Shown piece after piece: positions 39,588 to 47,660 of a stretch of 47,660 nt of DNA; positions within the stretch are counted from its first letter, which is position 1; every line of letters begins with the position of its first letter. Source of the DNA: Streptomyces sp. YS415 (GTDB lineage Bacteria; Actinomycetota; Actinomycetes; Streptomycetales; Streptomycetaceae); contig NZ_JAMJFL010000040.1 of the NCBI RefSeq assembly GCF_023544665.1, positions 1 through 47,660 on the forward strand, given 5' to 3'. Both the position numbers and the translations under genes were made by a program. The notes beneath the pieces are model-generated. The model did not search any database and was not told the origin of the DNA. It worked only from the letters and a program-made list of their open reading frames with translations.

Positions 39588-40532
39588 ATGGCCGAAACCG
39601 GAGCATCCGCACTCCCCCCGACACCCCCGGCGCGCTCCCCGCTCTTCCGCGCCGAGCAGTTCGTCTGGCTCACCGCACGCGTGCTGGAGCAGCGCCTCTT
39701 CGCACACGACTTCCTGCACGGCGGCGCCGATCCGGTGGACACCGCGCTGGACGCCTACCGCAACGACGACGGGGGTTACGGCCACGCGCTGGAACCCGAT
39801 CTGCGCGGCCCGGTCAGTCAGCCGCTGCACACCGCGCACGCGCTGCAGGTGCTGGACGCGGTCGGCCGCTGCGGCGGGCAGCGCGTGGAGCGCGTCTGCC
39901 GCTACCTGACGTCGGTCTCCACCGCACAGGGCGCCCTGCCGGCGGTCCATCCCAGCCAGCGCGGCTACCCGGCGGCGCCGTTCATCCCGATCGTGGACGA
40001 CCCGCCGAGCGAGCTCCTGGCCACCGGTCCGGTGGTGGGGGTGCTGCACCGCAACGAGGTGTGGCACGCCTGGTTGTTCCGGGCGACGGACTTCTGCTGG
40101 CAGGCGGTGGAGTCCCTGGAGAAGTCCCATCCGTACGAGGTCGAGGCCGCGGTGGCCTTCCTGGACTCCGCGCCGGACCGCTCGCGCGCGGAGGCGGCCG
40201 CGGACCGGCTCGGCCGCCTGGTGCGCCGGGACCGGCTCGCGGCCCTGGACCCCGGCGACCTCGCCGCCTACCCGGTGGCGCCCGGCTACGCCCCCACCGA
40301 GCACCACTTCCCGCACGACTTCGCGAAGAGTCCGCGATCGCTGGCACGCGCGTGGTTCACCGACGGCGAGATGACCCGCTCGCTGGACCACCTCGCCGCC
40401 GAGCAGCAGGCCGACGGCGGCTGGCCCGTCCGCTGGCGCCACTGGTCCCCGGCCCCCGCCCTGGAGGCCCGCCCCTTGGTGACCATCACCGCCCTGCGCA
40501 CACTGAGGGCGTACGGCCGGGCCATCGGGTGA
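39588..40532 (+). CDS. Terpenoid cyclase/prenyltransferase-fold protein, function unknown
   Basis: 314 residues with the alpha/alpha-toroid helix pattern of squalene cyclase and prenyltransferase beta subunits: YRNDDGGYGHALEPDLRGP, PLHTAHALQVLDAVGR, and a C-terminal EQQADGGWPVRWRHWSP. The QADGGW-type repeats are QW-like. No DxDD cyclase motif is visible, so it is probably not a cyclase of the squalene-hopene kind. Start is the ATG of MAETGASALPP, with a possible -10 (TACGGT) 7 nt before it, which suggests a leaderless message. It stands alone and I cannot give a substrate. Confidence 0.75.
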   Translation: MAETGASALPPTPPARSPLFRAEQFVWLTARVLEQRLFAHDFLHGGADPVDTALDAYRNDDGGYGHALEPDLRGPVSQPLHTAHALQVLDAVGRCGGQRVERVCRYLTSVSTAQGALPAVHPSQRGYPAAPFIPIVDDPPSELLATGPVVGVLHRNEVWHAWLFRATDFCWQAVESLEKSHPYEVEAAVAFLDSAPDRSRAEAAADRLGRLVRRDRLAALDPGDLAAYPVAPGYAPTEHHFPHDFAKSPRSLARAWFTDGEMTRSLDHLAAEQQADGGWPVRWRHWSPAPALEARPLVTITALRTLRAYGRAIG

Positions 40533-40643
40533 CGTAACGGCAGCCGAGGCCCCGCGCTCACCCGGGCCGAGCCACCCGGAGCCCTCGAGGCCACCGCTCA
40601 CACGACCAAAGTCCACACTCCCCCCGGCCCCCGGCCCCTCGCC

Positions 40644-40949
40644 TCAGCCAAGCGCCCGCACCCCCGCGGTAACCCCCACAGCAACCCCCACGACCAGCAG
40701 GAACGGCGCCCGCAGCACCAGCGCCAAGCCCGCCGCAGCAAGCCCGGCCGCCCGTGCGTCCAGCACCAGTGCGCGCCCGTCGGCGAAGGTCTGCTGGGCC
40801 GTGAGGGCGGCGAGCAGCGCGACCGGCAGCAGCGCGGCGAGCCGCCGGACCAGGGGCCGCTCCAGGACGCCCGCGGGGACCAGGAGCCCGGCGAGCTTGA
40901 CGGCGTAGCAGCCGAGGACCGTCAGCGCGACGGCGATCCAGATGTTCAC
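40644..40949 (-). CDS. AzlD-family small membrane subunit
   Basis: 101-residue, four-helix membrane protein from a GTG overlapping the azlC-like stop by 4 nt. It has the AzlD pattern: WIAVALTVLGCYAVKLAGLL, VRRLAALLPVALLAAL and VLVLRAPFLLVVGVAVGVTA-type segments. AzlD works with AzlC in exporting branched-chain amino acids or their analogues. The 111 nt to the preceding plus-strand gene end are C-rich and hold nothing else I can identify. Confidence 0.88.
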   Translation of the reverse strand: MNIWIAVALTVLGCYAVKLAGLLVPAGVLERPLVRRLAALLPVALLAALTAQQTFADGRALVLDARAAGLAAAGLALVLRAPFLLVVGVAVGVTAGVRALG

Positions 40950-41668
40950 CGGTCCCCCTCCCGCAGCCCCCGCCGGCCCTGGGCCCACAGCACGACAGGA
41001 GCCGCCAGCGCGGCCACCAGCACCGGCACCCCGGCCGGCAGGACGGGCAGCAGCCCGAGCCCCAGGACGACCGCGGCCCCGGCGACGACGCGCTCGGTCG
41101 CGCTCGTCAGCATCGGCGCGAGCAGCGCGAGGAACACGGCGGGCCCGGCCGCGTCGAGGCCCCACGCGTCGGTGTCCCCGATGGCCTCGGCGCCGAGGGC
41201 CCCGCCCAGCGTGGTGAGGTTCCACAGGACGTACAGGCTGAGCCCGGTGACCACGAAACCGAGCCGCGCGGCACGCCGGGTGGGCTGCGCCAGCGCGACG
41301 GCGGCCGTCTCGTCGATGACCCACTGGGCGGCGAACGGCCGCACCGCGCGCGGGAGGGCGAGCACCTGCGACAGACGCAGCCCGTAGAAGGCGTTGCGCA
41401 CCCCGAGGAAGAACGCACCGGCCGCCGCCGCGATCGGCCCTCCGCCTGCCGCCAGCGCCCCGACCAGGGCGAACTGGGACGCACCGGTGAACACCAGAAG
41501 GCTGAGCGCGCAGGTCTGCCAGAGCGAGAGCCCGCTGCCGGCCGAGGTCACCCCGAACGCGAACCCGGACAGCCCTACGGCGACTCCGACCCCGAGCCCG
41601 TCCCGTACGACGGCGGCGTCCGGCTTTCCTCCGCTGTCCCGTATGTCTGTGAGTGTTGTGTCTGCCAC
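40946..41668 (-). CDS. AzlC-family branched-chain amino acid permease
   Basis: 240-residue membrane protein, large subunit of the AzlCD exporter. Hallmarks: GVAVGLSGFAFGVTSAGSGL, ALSLLVFTGASQFALVGAL, GVRNAFYGLRLS and AQWVIDETAAVAL. About seven transmembrane segments. The GTG start at 41668 lies inside the 3' end of the upstream regulator gene (94-nt overlap), yet the conserved KPDAAVVRDGLGVG begins soon after, so the start is near correct. The AzlD gene follows with a GTGA overlap. Export of branched-chain amino acids is inferred from family. Confidence 0.9.
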   Translation of the reverse strand: MADTTLTDIRDSGGKPDAAVVRDGLGVGVAVGLSGFAFGVTSAGSGLSLWQTCALSLLVFTGASQFALVGALAAGGGPIAAAAGAFFLGVRNAFYGLRLSQVLALPRAVRPFAAQWVIDETAAVALAQPTRRAARLGFVVTGLSLYVLWNLTTLGGALGAEAIGDTDAWGLDAAGPAVFLALLAPMLTSATERVVAGAAVVLGLGLLPVLPAGVPVLVAALAAPVVLWAQGRRGLREGDR

Positions 41669-42558
41669 GCCTCGGACGGTAGGAGCAGCCGCCCTCTTCG
41701 GTCTTGTACGTTCTTGCGCTCCCGCTGGTACGCGCCCGGGGGCACGCCCACGATCCGGCTGAAGTGCCGGTTCAGGTGCGGCTGGTCGGCGAAGCCCACG
41801 GCGACGGCGGCCTCGGCGGGCGCCACACCGGTGTCCAGCAGCCCGCGCGCCCGCCGTACCCGGGCGTCCGTGAGCCAGGTGTGCGGTGGCATCCCATAGG
41901 CGTCCCGGAAGGCGCGCAGCAGCGCGAAGGGGCTGGTGCCCAGCTCACCGGCCAGCTTGTCCAGGGTCGGCGGCTCGGCCATCCGCTCCTGGAGCACCCC
42001 ACGCGCGCGGGCCGCGATCCGGGCCCCCGCGGTACGCACCTCACGCTGCGGCAGTGCCCCGCCGTTCAGCCGCAGCAGCCGGGTCACGGCGACCCGCAGC
42101 AGGGTGTCGGCGGCCAGGGCGTTGCCCTCGTCGGCGGCGCGCAGCACCTGATGCACCAGGGAGACCGCGTAGGGGTCGTCGAGGACCGGGGACACGAAGC
42201 CGGGCGTACCGCGAATCGCCGTGGTTTCGGCCGCGATCTCCGCCACGACCTCGGGAGACGGGTACACCGCCCCGTACCGCCACCCCTCCGGCACCCCGGC
42301 CCGCCCGGTGTGCGGGGTGTCCGGGTTGACCAGCGCGAGCGCTCCGGCGCCCGCGTACTGGTCGGAGCCGCGGTGGTGGAACACCTCGACACCGTCGGCG
42401 ATGGCGGCGATGACGAAGTGCTCGTGGGTGTGCCGGACGAACGTCTTGCTGACGTACCGGGCCCGCAGCAGGTCGACGCCGGGCAGCTCCGCGTACCGCC
42501 AGTGCCGCGCCCGCTCGCTCGATCCCGCCGTGCCCCCATTCTCACCGCTCCCCGACAC
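41575..42558 (-). CDS. AraC-family transcriptional regulator
   Basis: 327 residues from a GTG (MSGSGENGGTAGSSER) with no clear ribosome site. The N-terminal cupin-type ligand domain is RYVSKTFVRHTHEHFVIAAI to LALVNPDTPHTGRAG. The C-terminal double helix-turn-helix is TLDKLAGELGTSPFALLRAF and the second motif EAAVAVGFADQPHLNRHFSR. Such regulators typically sit beside and control AzlCD-type exporters. The tail of about 45 residues after the second motif is Ser/Thr-rich and non-conserved and overlaps the AzlC start by 94 nt, so it may be dispensable. Confidence 0.9.
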   Translation of the reverse strand: MSGSGENGGTAGSSERARHWRYAELPGVDLLRARYVSKTFVRHTHEHFVIAAIADGVEVFHHRGSDQYAGAGALALVNPDTPHTGRAGVPEGWRYGAVYPSPEVVAEIAAETTAIRGTPGFVSPVLDDPYAVSLVHQVLRAADEGNALAADTLLRVAVTRLLRLNGGALPQREVRTAGARIAARARGVLQERMAEPPTLDKLAGELGTSPFALLRAFRDAYGMPPHTWLTDARVRRARGLLDTGVAPAEAAVAVGFADQPHLNRHFSRIVGVPPGAYQRERKNVQDRRGRLLLPSEAWQTQHSQTYGTAEESRTPPSYGTGSGSESP

Positions 42559-42624
42559 GACGCCGTGGCGGCCGTGTTCGCGCAGGTCAGCGCGATTGTC
42601 AGTGGCCGGGTGCAGGATGGACGC

Positions 42625-45600
42625 ATGGTCAGCTCCGCACATCGAGCTCTGGACGGCTTCTCCCCCGCGACCCGCGGCTGGTTCACGGGGGCTTTCTCCG
42701 CGCCCACCGCGGCCCAGGCGGGCGCGTGGCAGGCCATCGGCGAGGGCTCGGACGTGCTGGTGGTGGCCCCCACCGGGTCCGGCAAGACGCTGGCCGCGTT
42801 CCTGGCCGCCTTGGACCAGCTGGCCTCGACACCTCCGCCCGCCGACCCCAAGAAGCGCTGCCGTGTGCTGTACGTCTCGCCGCTGAAGGCCCTGGCGGTG
42901 GACGTCGAGCGCAACCTCCGCTCCCCGCTGACCGGCATCCGCCAGGAGTCCGTCCGCCTGGGCCTGCCCGAGCCCGAGGTCAAGGTCGGTATCCGCTCGG
43001 GCGACACGCCCCCCGCCGAGCGCCGCGCCCTGGCCACCCGTCCCCCGGACATCCTGATCACCACGCCCGAGTCCCTGTTCCTGATGCTGACCTCGGCCAC
43101 CCGCGAGGCGCTGACCGGGATCGAGACGGTGATCCTGGACGAGGTGCACGCGGTGGCGGGCACCAAGCGCGGTGCCCACCTCGCGCTCTCCCTGGAGCGC
43201 CTGGACGAGCTGCTGCCGAGGCCGGCCCGGCGCATCGGCCTGTCAGCCACGGTCCGGCCGGTCGACGAGGTCGCCCGCTATCTCTCTCCGCGCCGCAAGG
43301 TGGAGATCGTCCAGCCGAAGTCGGACAAGGAGTTCGACCTGTCGGTGGTGGTCCCCGTCGAGGACCTGGGCGAGCTGGGCGGCTCCCCGGTGGCCGAGGG
43401 CAATGAGGGCGGGGAGCGCCCGTCGATCTGGCCGCATGTCGAGGAGCGCATCGCCGACCTCGTCCAGGCCCACCGCTCCACCATCGTCTTCGCCAACTCC
43501 CGCCGCCTGGCGGAGCGCCTGTGCAACCGCCTGAACGAGATCGCGTACGAGCGGGCCACCGGCGAGCCCCTGGACGAGCACCACGCGCCCGCCGAGCTGA
43601 TGGGCGGCTCCGGGGCCGCCCAGGGCGCCCCGCCCGTCATCGCGCGCGCCCACCACGGCTCGGTCTCCAAGGAGCAGCGCGCCCTCGTCGAGGAGGACCT
43701 CAAGGCGGGCCGGCTGCCCGCGGTCGTGGCCACCTCCAGCCTGGAGCTGGGCATCGACATGGGCGCGGTGGACCTGGTCGTCCAGGTGGAGTCCCCGCCT
43801 TCGGTGGCCTCCGGGCTCCAGCGCGTGGGCCGCGCGGGACACCAGGTGGGCGCGGTCTCCACCGGCGTGGTCTTCCCCAAGTACCGCGGTGACCTGGTCC
43901 AGGCGGCCGTGGTCACCGAGCGGATGCGCACCGGCGCCATCGAGTCGCTCCGCGTCCCCGCCAACCCCCTGGACGTGCTGGCCCAGCAGATCGTCGCCAT
44001 GACGTCGATGGACACCTGGCAGTTCGACGACCTCCTCGCGATGGTCCGCCGGGCCGCCCCCTTCGCCTCGCTCCCCGAGTCCGCGTTCACGGCGGTCCTG
44101 GACATGCTCGCCGGGCGCTATCCCTCGGACGCCTTCGCCGAACTGCGCCCACGCGTGGTGTGGGACCGCGTCGCCGGCACCGTCACCGGCCGCCCCGGAG
44201 CCCAGCGCCTCGCCGTCACCTCCGGCGGCACCATCCCCGACCGCGGCCTGTTCGGCGTGTTCCTCGCCGGATCCGACCCCAAGAAGGGCGGCGGCCGGGT
44301 CGGCGAGCTCGACGAGGAGATGGTCTACGAGTCACGTGTGGGCGATGTCTTCACGCTCGGCACCAGCTCCTGGCGCATCGAGGACATCACCCGCGACCGC
44401 GTCCTGGTCTCCCCCGCTCCGGGCGTCCCCGGCCGGCTCCCGTTCTGGAAGGGCGACCAGCTGGGCCGCCCGCTCGAACTGGGCCGCGCGCTGGGCGCGT
44501 TCCTGCGCGAGGTCGGCTCGCTCACCCAGGAGGACGCCCGGCTGCGCCTGCTGGCCGCGGGACTGGACGCCTGGGCCGCCGACAACGTCCTGTCCTACCT
44601 GGCCGAACAGCGCGAGGCCTGCGGCCACATCCCCGACGACCGCACCATCGTCGTGGAGCGCTTCCGCGACGAGCTCGGCGACTGGCGCGTCGTGGTGCAC
44701 TCCCCGTTCGGCGCCCAGGTGCACGCTCCCTGGGCGTTGGCGCTCGGCGCCAAGCTCTCCGAGCGGTACGGCATGGACGCGCAGGTCATGCACGCCGACG
44801 ACGGCATCGTGCTGCGCCTGCCGGACGCCGATCTGATGGGCCTGGACCTGCTCGACCGGGAGCCCGTGAAGGCGGGCACGGAGTTCGACGCCGACCAGGC
44901 CCCCGTGGGCGCCGCGGACGTCGTCTTCGACAAGGGCGAGGTCGACCAGATCGTCACCGACCAGGTCGGCGGCTCCGCGCTGTTCGCCTCCCGCTTCCGG
45001 GAGTGCGCGGCGCGCGCCCTGCTCCTGCCGCGCCGCAACCCCGGCAAGCGCACCCCGCTGTGGCAGCAGCGCCAGCGCGCGGCGCAACTGCTCCAGGTGG
45101 CCAGCGAGTTCGGTTCGTTCCCGATCGTCCTGGAGGCGGTCCGCGAGTGCCTCCAGGACGTCTTCGACGTGCCCGGACTCACCGAGCTGATGGGCGACCT
45201 GGAGTCCCGCAAGGTGCGCCTGGTCGAGGTCACCACCCCCGAGCCCTCCCCCTTCGCCCGCTCCCTGCTGTTCGGCTACGTCGCCCAGTTCCTGTACGAG
45301 GGCGACTCCCCGCTCGCCGAGCGCCGCGCCGCCGCCCTCTCCCTCGACTCCCGGCTGCTGGCCGAACTGCTCGGCCAGGCGGAGCTGCGCGAGCTGCTCG
45401 ACGCCGAGGTGCTGACCGAGCTGGAGCAGGAACTGCAGTGGCGCACGGAGGACCGCCGCGTCAAGGACGCCGAGGGCGTCGCGGACCTCCTGCGGATGCT
45501 CGGCCCGCTGACCGACGCCGAGCTGGCCGAGCGGGGCGCGGAGCCGCAGTGGGCGCGAGAGCTGGCGGGGGCCCGCCGCGCCATCCAGGTCCGTATCGCC

Positions 45601-47409
45601 GGTGCCGAGCACTGGGCGGCGATCGAGGACGCGGGCCGGCTGCGCGACGCCCTCGGCACCGCCCTGCCGGTGGGAGTCCCGGAGGCCTTCACGGAACCGG
45701 TGAAGGACCCGCTCGGCGATCTCCTCGCGCGGTACGCCCGCACCCACGGCCCGTTCACCTCGGTCGCCGCGGCGGCCCGTTTCGGCCTGGGCGTGGCCGT
45801 CACCGAGGGCGCCCTGCAGCGGCTGGCGGCGGCGGGGAGAGTGGTCCAGGGCGAGTTCCATCCGGCGGGGATCGGTCAGGAGTGGTGCGACGCGACGGTG
45901 CTGCGCCGGCTCAGGCGCCGTTCCCTGGCCGCGCTGCGGCACGAACTGGAGCCGGTGGCATCGGCCGCGCTCGCCCAGTTCCTGCCCCAGTGGCAGCACA
46001 TCGGCAAGGGACACGGACTGCGCGGCATCGACGGACTGGTGCGCGCCATTGAGCAGTTGCAGGGCGCGTCGGTGCCCGCTTCGGCCCTGGAGAAGCTGGT
46101 CCTGCCGTCCCGGGTCGGGAACTACACCCCCGGGATGCTCGACGAACTGACCGCCGCCGGGGAGGTGGTGTGGGCCGGCGCCGGCGCCCTGCCCGGAAAG
46201 GACGGCTGGGTCTCCCTGTACATGGCGGACGCGGCCCCTCTGTTGGTGTCGGCGCCCCACCCCCTGGAGCTGACCGCGCTCCACCAGTCGGTCCTGGACA
46301 CCCTGTCCGGCGGCTACGGCCTGTTCTTCCGGCAGATCGCCGACCAGGTCCGCGCCACCACCCACCCCGACGCCACCGACCCCCAACTCGCCGACATCAT
46401 CTGGGAGCTGGCCTGGTCGGGCCGTCTGACGAACGACACCCTGGCACCGATGCGCTCGCTGCTGGGCTCGGGCCGCACCGCGGGCTCCACCGCCCACCGC
46501 GCCAAGCGCACGGTGCCGCGCGGACGCTACGGCTCGCTCACGCCCCCCGCCCGCCCCGCCTCCCGCTCGGGCCCGCCGACCGTCGCGGGCCGCTGGTCCC
46601 TGCTCCCAGCACCCGAACCCGACCCCACCGTCCGCGCCCACGCCCTGGCCCGCGCCCTCCTCGACCGGCACGGCGTGGTCACCCGGGGCGCCGTCTCCGC
46701 GGAAGGCGTCGAGGGCGGCTTCTCGGCGACGTACCGCATCCTGTCCGTCTTCGAGGAGAGCGGGCAGGCCCGGCGCGGCTATGTGGTGGAGGGCCTGGGC
46801 GCCGCGCAGTTCGCGATGGACGGCGCCGTGGACCGGCTGCGCGCGGTGTCGAACGCCCGTGACCGCGGCGACGCGCTCCCGGCACCGCCCTTCGAGACCG
46901 AGACCTTCGCCGGCCACGACTTCGACGAGAGCGCCGCACCCTTCCCCACCAGGCCGGACGAGTACATCTCGCCCCGCGACTTCCCCCCTCCCCCGCACCG
47001 CACCCGCCCCGCCTCCGACTCCCGGGCCGTCGTCCTCGCCGCCGCCGACCCGGCGAACGCCTACGGCGCCGCCCTGCCCTGGCCCGAACCGCCGTCCGGC
47101 GCCGGACACAAGCCGGGCCGCAAGGCGGGCTCGCTGGTGGTCCTGGTCGACGGCGAGCTGACCCTGTACATGGAGCGCGGCGGCAAGACCCTGCTGGCCT
47201 GGCCCGCCGCCCCCGACGACGCACCGGCGGACGACCCCCGCCTGCAAGCGGCCGCCGACGCCCTCGCGGCGGCAGCCCGCGCGGGCTCCCTCGGCACGGT
47301 CACCGTCGAACGCGTCAACGGCGCCTCCGCCCTGACCTCCCCCCTCGGCGTCCTCCTGGAAGGAGCGGGCTTCATCGCCACCCCCCGCGGCCTGCGCCTC
47401 CGCGCATGA
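42625..47409 (+). CDS. lhr: ATP-dependent helicase Lhr
   Basis: Large superfamily 2 helicase (1594 residues from the ATG of MVSSAHRALDGFS), a 3'->5' translocase with a DNA-repair role in mycobacteria. Core: Walker A APTGSGKT at residues ~48-55, LYVSPLKALAVDVERNL, DEVH in VILDEVHAVAGTKRG, SAT in LSATVRP; second RecA domain with TIVFANSRRLAERLCNRLNE and the arginine-finger motif LQRVGRAGH. Winged-helix and beta-barrel Lhr-core modules follow to about residue 870. The long C-terminal Lhr-CTD of tandem winged helices runs to the end, with a Pro-rich linker near residue 1300 and another near 1450. Full length and intact. The frame is open upstream but unlike Lhr. Confidence 0.96.
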   Translation: MVSSAHRALDGFSPATRGWFTGAFSAPTAAQAGAWQAIGEGSDVLVVAPTGSGKTLAAFLAALDQLASTPPPADPKKRCRVLYVSPLKALAVDVERNLRSPLTGIRQESVRLGLPEPEVKVGIRSGDTPPAERRALATRPPDILITTPESLFLMLTSATREALTGIETVILDEVHAVAGTKRGAHLALSLERLDELLPRPARRIGLSATVRPVDEVARYLSPRRKVEIVQPKSDKEFDLSVVVPVEDLGELGGSPVAEGNEGGERPSIWPHVEERIADLVQAHRSTIVFANSRRLAERLCNRLNEIAYERATGEPLDEHHAPAELMGGSGAAQGAPPVIARAHHGSVSKEQRALVEEDLKAGRLPAVVATSSLELGIDMGAVDLVVQVESPPSVASGLQRVGRAGHQVGAVSTGVVFPKYRGDLVQAAVVTERMRTGAIESLRVPANPLDVLAQQIVAMTSMDTWQFDDLLAMVRRAAPFASLPESAFTAVLDMLAGRYPSDAFAELRPRVVWDRVAGTVTGRPGAQRLAVTSGGTIPDRGLFGVFLAGSDPKKGGGRVGELDEEMVYESRVGDVFTLGTSSWRIEDITRDRVLVSPAPGVPGRLPFWKGDQLGRPLELGRALGAFLREVGSLTQEDARLRLLAAGLDAWAADNVLSYLAEQREACGHIPDDRTIVVERFRDELGDWRVVVHSPFGAQVHAPWALALGAKLSERYGMDAQVMHADDGIVLRLPDADLMGLDLLDREPVKAGTEFDADQAPVGAADVVFDKGEVDQIVTDQVGGSALFASRFRECAARALLLPRRNPGKRTPLWQQRQRAAQLLQVASEFGSFPIVLEAVRECLQDVFDVPGLTELMGDLESRKVRLVEVTTPEPSPFARSLLFGYVAQFLYEGDSPLAERRAAALSLDSRLLAELLGQAELRELLDAEVLTELEQELQWRTEDRRVKDAEGVADLLRMLGPLTDAELAERGAEPQWARELAGARRAIQVRIAGAEHWAAIEDAGRLRDALGTALPVGVPEAFTEPVKDPLGDLLARYARTHGPFTSVAAAARFGLGVAVTEGALQRLAAAGRVVQGEFHPAGIGQEWCDATVLRRLRRRSLAALRHELEPVASAALAQFLPQWQHIGKGHGLRGIDGLVRAIEQLQGASVPASALEKLVLPSRVGNYTPGMLDELTAAGEVVWAGAGALPGKDGWVSLYMADAAPLLVSAPHPLELTALHQSVLDTLSGGYGLFFRQIADQVRATTHPDATDPQLADIIWELAWSGRLTNDTLAPMRSLLGSGRTAGSTAHRAKRTVPRGRYGSLTPPARPASRSGPPTVAGRWSLLPAPEPDPTVRAHALARALLDRHGVVTRGAVSAEGVEGGFSATYRILSVFEESGQARRGYVVEGLGAAQFAMDGAVDRLRAVSNARDRGDALPAPPFETETFAGHDFDESAAPFPTRPDEYISPRDFPPPPHRTRPASDSRAVVLAAADPANAYGAALPWPEPPSGAGHKPGRKAGSLVVLVDGELTLYMERGGKTLLAWPAAPDDAPADDPRLQAAADALAAAARAGSLGTVTVERVNGASALTSPLGVLLEGAGFIATPRGLRLRA

Positions 47410-47660
47410 CCAGCCCACGCCAAACCCGCCCCAGGCCACCGGACACACCACGAGCAGGCAAAACCCCCACCGGCCCCCCGAACACGCCACGAACAGATCG
47501 CGCCACAACCCCAACCGGCCGACCGGACACCCCGCGGACAGGTCCACGCCACATCCCCCACCAGCTCTGCGCCCACATCACCACCAGGCCGCGCCACAAC
47601 CCACCAGGCCGCGCCACAACCCACCAGCCCGCCGCCAATCACCCCGCCGGCAGACCCCGC
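47410..47660. other. Gene-free C-rich tail with 20-nt tandem repeat
   Basis: No supported gene. The stretch is strongly C-rich on the plus strand. It contains CACCAGGCCGCGCCACAACC twice in perfect tandem (47582-47601, 47602-47621) followed by CACCAG, plus weaker related blocks from about 47500. The window ends here. Confidence 0.6.

Noticed and set aside
44332..47547. 1071-codon minus-strand frame opposite lhr
   Set aside because: Antisense of the Lhr C-terminal domain; Gly/Gln/Val-rich composition and no recognisable domain.

Overview
The window is very GC-rich (roughly 70% or more by eye), uses G/C in nearly every third codon position and GTG starts freely, and carries a typical actinomycete core gene set. 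The gene order (DinG-like helicase, siderophore genes, hflX, RSH protein, dapF, miaA, miaB, two-component systems, glutamate ABC transporter, recX-recA, lhr) matches, from memory, the central chromosome arm of Streptomyces around S. coelicolor SCO5761-SCO5802, read in the opposite direction. The organism is almost certainly a Streptomyces. I see no tRNA, rRNA, insertion sequence, phage gene or CRISPR array.

Layout. 1-7.2 kb (minus strand): an Fe-S DinG-like helicase, then a three-gene NRPS-independent siderophore (NIS) locus of aminotransferase, NIS synthetase and acyltransferase, with no N-hydroxylase or decarboxylase nearby. 7.5-10.1 kb (plus): two tandem paralogous lipoprotein serine proteases. 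10.2-18.4 kb (minus): HflX GTPase, secreted M1 peptidase, an RSH alarmone protein whose synthetase half looks degraded, DapF, a small membrane protein and MiaA. 18.5-21.5 kb: two small plus-strand genes lie opposite a minus-strand LigB-like gene that seems to have lost its stop codon, followed by MiaB. 21.6-28.2 kb: a NarL-type two-component system, a KhtTU-like K+/H+ antiporter pair, and a TAXI-type binding protein convergent with an OmpR-type two-component system. 28.5-32 kb: gluABCD. 32.2-33.8 kb: a lone FAD monooxygenase. 33.85-35.0 kb: a cysteine-rich leader peptide, cysteine dioxygenase and rhodanese. 35.1-37.1 kb: recX-recA with a LexA box inside a near-consensus promoter. 37.3-40.5 kb: a GNAT enzyme, an AI-2E family permease, a DUF3046 gene with a tandemly duplicated 3' end, and a terpenoid-cyclase-fold protein. 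40.6-42.6 kb: AzlD, AzlC and an AraC-family regulator. 42.6-47.4 kb: Lhr helicase.

Shared themes are DNA repair (DinG-like, RecA, RecX, Lhr), tRNA A37 modification (MiaA, MiaB), nutrient sensing and uptake (gluABCD, TAXI protein, siderophore locus, AzlCD) and thiol/sulfur balance (leader peptide, dioxygenase, rhodanese). The signals most worth following are the predicted leaderless Cys-codon leader peptide upstream of cysteine dioxygenase, the incomplete siderophore locus, the tandem proteases with a shared Trp-rich N-terminal region, the apparent stop-loss in the LigB-like gene, and the 33-nt repeats that duplicate a gene end together with its stop codon.
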